Shown: piece by piece, positions 14,302 through 18,388 of the stretch
Layout: every line of letters begins with the position of its first letter
How positions within the stretch are numbered: the stretch's first letter is position 1
NCBI GenBank assembly: GCA_009923475.1
Contig: RFTM01000001.1
Location: 1 to 18,388, forward strand
Direction of reading: 5' to 3'
Origin: Gammaproteobacteria bacterium
GTDB lineage: Bacteria; Pseudomonadota; Gammaproteobacteria; Steroidobacterales; Steroidobacteraceae
Length of the DNA: 18,388 bases
Notes under the pieces: generated by a model
What the model saw: only the letters and a program-made list of their open reading frames with translations
Told to the model about the DNA's origin: nothing
Database searches by the model: none
Program-made: the position numbers and the translations under genes

Positions 14302-14979
14302 TCAGCGGACGATCGCCAGCAGTTCGATGTCGAAGACCAAGGTCGCGTTGGGCCTGACGGCCGGCGGGGCACCGCGCTGCCCATAGGCGAGCTCGGGCGG
14401 GCAGACCACGCGGCTGCGGCCGCCGACCCGCATGGCCTGCAGCGCCTCGGTCCAGCAGGCGATGACGCCGCGCACCGCAAAGGTCTCCGGTTCGCCGCGG
14501 GCTCGGGAGCTGTCGAACACCTTGCCGTCGGGCAGGCGACCCTCGTAGTGCACGCGCACGATGTCGGTCGCGCTCGGGGTCGGGCCCTCGCCGGCCTGCA
14601 GCGGTTGCAGCAGGGCGCCGGCGGGCAGACGGACCGTGCCCGGCGTCGCCGCCGCGTCCGCCAGCGTCGCGGCTCCGGCCTGCCGCTCGCGCGCGGCGAG
14701 CGCTTCGCGGCGCGCCGCCTGCAGGGCATGCAGTTTCGGCGCCTCGGCGGCGAGGTCGACCTTGGAGGGCCTGCCGAGCGCCCCATCCTCCAGGCCCTGC
14801 TGGACGACCGCGAGCTCCTCCGGCGTCAGCGCGAAGTCCTCGAGGGTGCGCGAGATGAGCTGGCCGAGCGTGTAGAGCGTCGGCGCGTCGTCGGACGGGG
14901 CCGGCGAGGGCGCGGCGGATGCTGCGGGCAAGCAGCAGAAGAGCAGTGCGACCACCGACAGCATTCTTGTTGTTCTCAT
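14302..14979 (-). CDS. Exported FKBP-type peptidyl-prolyl cis-trans isomerase
   Basis: This is a 225-residue periplasmic protein-folding catalyst. The signal peptide covers about residues 1-22 (basic start, then MLSVVALLFCCLPAASA). An FKBP N-terminal dimerisation-like helical region spans about 30-105 (LGQLISRTLEDFALTPEELAVVQQGLEDG). The FKBP domain lies at about 115-225: IVRVHYEGRLPDGKVFDSS, GVIACWTEALQAMRVGGRSRV, PELAYGQRG and ATLVFDIELLAI. The usual GVI.GW motif is GVIACW, a small change at the ligand pocket. It resembles FklB/FkpA/Mip-like enzymes. The ATG at 14979 has GGAG upstream. It diverges from the S8 protease gene with a 67-base gap. Confidence 0.9.
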   Translation of the reverse strand: MRTTRMLSVVALLFCCLPAASAAPSPAPSDDAPTLYTLGQLISRTLEDFALTPEELAVVQQGLEDGALGRPSKVDLAAEAPKLHALQAARREALAARERQAGAATLADAAATPGTVRLPAGALLQPLQAGEGPTPSATDIVRVHYEGRLPDGKVFDSSRARGEPETFAVRGVIACWTEALQAMRVGGRSRVVCPPELAYGQRGAPPAVRPNATLVFDIELLAIVR

Positions 14980-15005
14980 GTCGTGCTCCGATGACGGTCT
15001 TTGGT

Positions 15006-15033
15006 ATCTTGCGCCTTGCACAAGCCCTGTCAA
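15006..15033 (-). promoter_or_regulatory. Sigma-70-like promoter for the FKBP gene
   Basis: Read on the minus strand, a perfect TTGACA (15033-15028) is followed after 16 bases by CAAGAT (15011-15006). The -35 is perfect and the -10 is weak, with three of six matches including the key second A and final T. It lies 27 bases upstream of the FKBP ATG at 14979, inside the 67-base gap shared with the protease gene. Confidence 0.5.
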
Positions 15034-15046
15034 CCGGGAGCCGCCG

Positions 15047-17125
15047 ATGACCCATGTCCTGTCCCCTGGAGCGACCGCGCGCGCGGTGCTCGGCCTGTTT
15101 TCGGTTCTGGTCGTGGCGGGCGGGGTCCCCGCCCTGCAGGGCGCCGAACGCAACCCCGCTGCCCGCGAGCCATCGGGTGCGCCCGTCACCGGCCGATTGA
15201 TCATCGGCCTGCGCGGCGGCGCAGGTGGCGCCGAGTCGGCGATGAGCGATGGCGTCCGCGTCGCCGCCCTCGCGACACGGACGCGCCTCGCGCTCGGCAA
15301 GGCCTCGGCCATCGCGCCGCAGATGCAGGCGCTCACCGTCGAGGGCATCAGCGACGGGCGTTCGCTCGCCGACACGCTCGCCGTGCTGCGCGCCGATCCA
15401 GAGGTCGCCTTCGCCGAGCCCGACCAGCGGCGGCACCGGCACCTCGTGCCCAACGATCCGCTCTTCAACGCGCAGTGGTACCTGCAGTCGGCGCAGCCTG
15501 CGGCCATCGCCGCCGCCACGGCCTGGGAGTCGAGCGCCGGCGACAACGCCACCGGCAGCGACGGCATCGTGGTGGCCGTGCTCGACACGGGCGTGCGCTT
15601 CGACCACCCGGACCTCAAGCGCGCGAGCGCCGCCGGGCGCCTGCTGCCCGGCTACGATTTCGTGAGCGGCGATGGCGGCGGCTCGTTCAAGACCGCCAAC
15701 GACGGCGACGGCCGTGATGCCGACCCGTCCGATCCCGGCGACTGGGTGACCTCAGCCGAGGCCACCGGCGGCTGCACGCAGGAAGACAGTTCCTGGCATG
15801 GCACCCGCGTGTCCGGGATCATCGGCGCGCTCGCCAACAATTCCACCGGCGTCGCGGGCTCGACCTGGCGCCCCTGGCTGCTGCCGGTGCGGGTGCTCGG
15901 GAAGTGCGGCGGCTACGATTCGGACATCATCGCCGGCATGCGTTGGGCGGCCGGGCTCAGCGTGGGCGGCATCCCCGCCAACCCGTATCCCGCGCGCATC
16001 CTCAACCTCAGCCTCGGCGGCACCGGGGCCTGCTCGGCGGCTTACCAGAGCGCGATCGACGAGATCGTGGCGCGCGGCGTGGTGGTGGTCGTGTCGGCGG
16101 GCAACGAGTCGGGCGCGGTCGCCTCGCCGACCAACTGCCGCGGCGCGGTGTCGGTGGTGGCGCTGCGGCACGTGGGCACCAAGGTGGGCTTCAGCAACCT
16201 CGGCGCGATCTCCACCATCGGCGCGCCCGGCGGCAACTGCGTCAACACCGGCGCCGGGCAGCCTTGCCTCTTCTCGATCGACACCACGACCAACGCCGGG
16301 CTCACCACGCCGGGCGCGGACACCTACACCGACCAGTTCAACTTCAACGTGGGCACCAGCTTCTCGGCGCCCATCGTCTCGGGCGTCGCGGCGCTGATGC
16401 TGTCGGTGAACGGCAACCTCAACAGCGCGCAGGTGACGGCGCGGCTGCGTGAAGGCGCGACCGCCTATCCGTCGCCGCCGGCCGGCATCCCGCTGTGCCA
16501 CGAACCTGCCGGTCCCAACGACCTGCAGTCGAGCGAATGCGCCTGCAGCGCTGCGACCTGCGGCGCGGGGATGCTGAACGCCGTGGGCGCGGTGCGTGCG
16601 GCGCGACGGCCCATCGCGGCGGTCGCGTTGCCGTCCTCGGTGTCGGCCGGCCAGAACTTCACGCTGCAGGGCGGCGTTTCGGCGGCCTCCTGCGGACGCA
16701 GCGTCGGCACCTACGCCTGGACCGTGGTGGACGCGGGCACGGGCGGTTCCATCGTCTCCGGCGCCAACGCGGCCACCGTGCAGGCGGTCGCGCCCACCGC
16801 CGGGACCTTGCGGTTGCGGCTCACCGTGACCGACAACACCGGCGCCACCGATGTCGCCGACGTGAGCGTCACCAGCAGCGCGGCCACGAGCAGCGCGCCC
16901 GCCTCGACCGGCGGCATTGCCTGCCCTGTCGCGATCAATCCCAACGCCGGCAGCGGCGGCGGGAGCGGCAGTGGCGGCAGCGGCGGGGGCACGACCACGC
17001 CGACGACGCCCGCCAGCGGCGGCGGGGGAGGCGGCGGCGCGCCCGATCTGCTGTCGCTGCTCGCGCTCGCCCTGTGGGGCTTGGCGCGCGCGGCATCCAC
17101 GACCCGTATCCGGAGAACTGCATGA
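15047..17125 (+). CDS. Exported S8 (subtilisin-like) serine protease with GlyGly-CTERM-like tail
   Basis: This is a 692-residue secreted protease. The signal peptide covers about residues 1-33. A propeptide of the inhibitor I9 or autotransporter-like kind spans about 45-130 and ends PEVAFAEPDQ. The S8 domain covers about 140-500, with the triad D180 (VAVLDTGVRFDHPDL), H251 (SSWHGTRVSGII) and S438 (GTSFSAPIVSGVAAL). Paired Cys residues suggest disulfides. A PKD/Ig-like domain lies at about 525-615. A Gly/Ser/Thr linker then leads to a short hydrophobic helix and an Arg-rich end, resembling GlyGly-CTERM signals that are processed by rhombosortase after type II secretion. ATG 15047 has GGGAG upstream. 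The stop overlaps the next ATG. Confidence 0.92.
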   Translation: MTHVLSPGATARAVLGLFSVLVVAGGVPALQGAERNPAAREPSGAPVTGRLIIGLRGGAGGAESAMSDGVRVAALATRTRLALGKASAIAPQMQALTVEGISDGRSLADTLAVLRADPEVAFAEPDQRRHRHLVPNDPLFNAQWYLQSAQPAAIAAATAWESSAGDNATGSDGIVVAVLDTGVRFDHPDLKRASAAGRLLPGYDFVSGDGGGSFKTANDGDGRDADPSDPGDWVTSAEATGGCTQEDSSWHGTRVSGIIGALANNSTGVAGSTWRPWLLPVRVLGKCGGYDSDIIAGMRWAAGLSVGGIPANPYPARILNLSLGGTGACSAAYQSAIDEIVARGVVVVVSAGNESGAVASPTNCRGAVSVVALRHVGTKVGFSNLGAISTIGAPGGNCVNTGAGQPCLFSIDTTTNAGLTTPGADTYTDQFNFNVGTSFSAPIVSGVAALMLSVNGNLNSAQVTARLREGATAYPSPPAGIPLCHEPAGPNDLQSSECACSAATCGAGMLNAVGAVRAARRPIAAVALPSSVSAGQNFTLQGGVSAASCGRSVGTYAWTVVDAGTGGSIVSGANAATVQAVAPTAGTLRLRLTVTDNTGATDVADVSVTSSAATSSAPASTGGIACPVAINPNAGSGGGSGSGGSGGGTTTPTTPASGGGGGGGAPDLLSLLALALWGLARAASTTRIRRTA
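16948..17041 (+). repeat. Low-complexity Gly/Ser/Thr-coding linker in the protease gene
   Basis: Two runs of GGC/AGC-type codons encode Gly/Ser and poly-Gly blocks, separated by a Thr/Pro stretch. They form the flexible linker just before the C-terminal membrane helix of the protease. Such simple GC-rich runs are prone to length variation and sequencing error. Confidence 0.7.
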
Positions 17126-17943
17126 CCCAGACCGTCCTCATCACCGGCGCCTCGAGCGGCATCGGCGCGGAGCTCGCCCGCTCCTACGCGCGGGAGGGTG
17201 CGCGGCTCGTGCTGCTCGCGCGGCGCCGCGACCGGTTGGAGCAGCTGGCGGCCGAGGCGCGCGCCTTGGGCGCCGCCGAGGTGGAGGTGCACGAGGCCGA
17301 CGTCACCCGCGAGGGCGATGTCGCGCGCGCGGTGGCAGCCTTGCAGGGGCGCGGCATCGGGCTCGATATCGTCTACGCGAACGCCGGGTTCGGCGTGGCG
17401 GGCATGATGCAGCGCCTGACCGTCGCCGATTACCAGCGGCAGCTCGACACCAACGTCATCGGCCTGCTGCGCACGGTCTACGAGACCCTGCCCGGCTTGC
17501 GCGCCGCGCGCGGGCGCCTGGTGCTGGTCGGCAGCGTGGCCGGGCACATCGCCTCGCCCGGGTCCTCGGCCTATTGCATGAGCAAGTTCGCCGTGCGCGC
17601 GCTCGCCGAGTCCTTCCGCGGCGACCTGCGCAGCGAGGGCATCGGCGTGACGCTGGTCTCGCCGGGCTTCGTCGCCTCCGACATCCGCCGCACAGACAAC
17701 AAGGGGGTGCTGCGCGCCGATGCGCCGGACCCGATCCCGGCCTGGCTCATCGTGCCCACCGACCGTGCGGTGCGCGAGATCGTGCGTGCGGTGCGCCGCG
17801 GACGCCCCGAGATCGTGGTCACCGGCCACGGCAAGGTGCTGGTGTACATCTCGCGGCATTTCCCGTGGCTGCTGCGCTTCCTGTCGGCCCGTCTCTACCG
17901 CGGGCGCCCGGAACCCAAGTCGGCGGCGCAGGGCGGCGCATGA
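17122..17943 (+). CDS. SDR family NAD(P)-dependent oxidoreductase
   Basis: This is a 273-residue short-chain dehydrogenase. It has TGASSGIG (residues 8-15), NAG (87-89), and the catalytic S138, Y151 and K155. A basic ARRRDR after beta-2 favours NADP(H). The C-terminus is extended (about residues 215-273), with a basic, partly hydrophobic end (YISRHFPWLLRFLSARLYRG) that could sit on a membrane surface, as in DltE/YqjQ-like SDRs. The substrate is unknown. It starts with an ATGA overlap on the protease stop and ends with an ATGA overlap on the oxygenase, so all three are likely translated from one message. Apart from the shared fold motifs it is distinct from the SDR at 8570-9346. Confidence 0.9.
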   Translation: MTQTVLITGASSGIGAELARSYAREGARLVLLARRRDRLEQLAAEARALGAAEVEVHEADVTREGDVARAVAALQGRGIGLDIVYANAGFGVAGMMQRLTVADYQRQLDTNVIGLLRTVYETLPGLRAARGRLVLVGSVAGHIASPGSSAYCMSKFAVRALAESFRGDLRSEGIGVTLVSPGFVASDIRRTDNKGVLRADAPDPIPAWLIVPTDRAVREIVRAVRRGRPEIVVTGHGKVLVYISRHFPWLLRFLSARLYRGRPEPKSAAQGGA

Positions 17944-18388
17944 GCGGCGACCGCGCCCGCGGCACGCAGAGCCTGTTCCCGACGCTGATCCACGTCGCGC
18001 CGCTGCAGCGCGGCGGATCGGCGGCGCTCAACCGGCAGCTGCTCGCCGAGAGCCTGCAGTTGCGGGCCGATGATGCCGCGGGCCGGCGCTGGTCGGCGCG
18101 CAACTACCCGGGCGGCTACACCTCGTATGCCTCGCAGTCGCGCATGCAGCGCATCTCGCCCACCTTCGCGCGGCTCGAGCGGCTGCTCACGCGCCATGTG
18201 CGCGGCTTCGCCCGCGCGCTCGCGCTCGACCTCGAGGGCCGTGAGCTCGCGATGACCGATTGCTGGGTGAACATCATGCCGCGCGGCACCGCGCACAGCC
18301 TGCACCTGCATCCCTTGTCGACGATCAGCGGCACCTACTACGTGCGCACCCCGCGCGGCGCGCCCGGTCTCAAGTTCGAGGATCCGCG
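17940..18388 (+). CDS. TIGR02466-type 2OG-Fe(II) oxygenase family protein (3'-truncated by window)
   Basis: The frame opens at ATG 17940, overlaps the SDR stop by four bases, and runs to the window edge without a stop, so at least 149 residues are encoded. Visible motifs are LFPTLIHVAPL near the start, RRWSARNYPGGYTSYAS, MTDCWVNIMPRGTAHSLHLHPLS, and ISGTYYVRTPRGAPGLKFEDP. These match the TIGR02466 putative 2-oxoglutarate/Fe(II) oxygenase family. The His residues in HSLHLHP are the likely first iron ligands; the second His and the 2OG-binding Arg would lie beyond the window. The substrate is unknown. Protein hydroxylation is known for related folds, but that is only a guess here. Confidence 0.82.
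   Translation, partial: MSGDRARGTQSLFPTLIHVAPLQRGGSAALNRQLLAESLQLRADDAAGRRWSARNYPGGYTSYASQSRMQRISPTFARLERLLTRHVRGFARALALDLEGRELAMTDCWVNIMPRGTAHSLHLHPLSTISGTYYVRTPRGAPGLKFEDP

Noticed and set aside
15002-15019. Possible second sigma-54 site (TGG...TTGC) in the FKBP/protease gap
   Set aside because: The spacing between GG and GC is 13 bases rather than 10, so it does not meet the sigma-54 requirement.
1-18388. tRNA, rRNA, CRISPR, insertion sequence or prophage
   Set aside because: No repeats with regular spacers, transposase motifs, inverted terminal repeats or RNA gene signatures were seen in the window.

Overview
The window is gene-dense, GC-rich DNA. It has short intergenic gaps, frequent 4-base stop/start overlaps and occasional GTG starts. 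The gene content points to a polarly flagellated gammaproteobacterium, probably near the Lysobacterales (Xanthomonadales). Three features support this: the flhA-flhF-flhG-fliA-motC-motD order, a fused aspartate kinase/diaminopimelate decarboxylase (LysAC, known from Xanthomonas and Xylella), and a subtilase with a GlyGly-CTERM-like tail. The placement is inferred from family knowledge; no search was run.

Layout. Positions 2-4626 (+) are a flagellar block: the FlhA C-terminus, FlhF, FlhG/FleN, FliA, and a MotC/MotD stator pair. No chemotaxis genes lie between fliA and motC. Positions 4627-6013 hold a probable sigma-54 promoter, a DUF2802-type membrane protein and an HDOD protein. Positions 6040-8567 hold an exported LysM/L,D-transpeptidase overlapping an SLC13-type transporter. 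A convergent SDR oxidoreductase (8570-9346, -) is followed by a divergent, internally shortened SAM hydroxide adenosyltransferase (9392-9967, +). Positions 10101-12967 hold a PA3496-like acidic protein and LysAC. On the minus strand, 12928-14242 holds hisIE and a chimeric hisF, and 14302-14979 an exported FKBP prolyl isomerase. Positions 15047-18388 (+) are an overlapping chain of S8 protease, SDR and a TIGR02466-type 2OG-Fe(II) oxygenase that runs off the window.

How the genes work together. FlhF and FlhG normally set the position and number of polar flagella, FliA transcribes late flagellar genes, and MotC/MotD power rotation. LysAC covers the first step and the last step of lysine synthesis. 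HisF and HisIE belong to histidine synthesis.

The most unusual signal is three genes that have lost a conserved catalytic segment without losing their reading frame. FlhG lacks the GKT half of its Walker A and about 50 following residues. The SAM hydrolase lacks roughly 85 core residues. HisF has its first third replaced by the N-terminus of a glutathione S-transferase. FlhF, the partner of FlhG, is full length but has changes in several of its GTPase motifs. Either the locus has undergone real in-frame deletion and decay, or the assembly carries short-homology mis-joins. Read-level evidence is needed to tell these apart.
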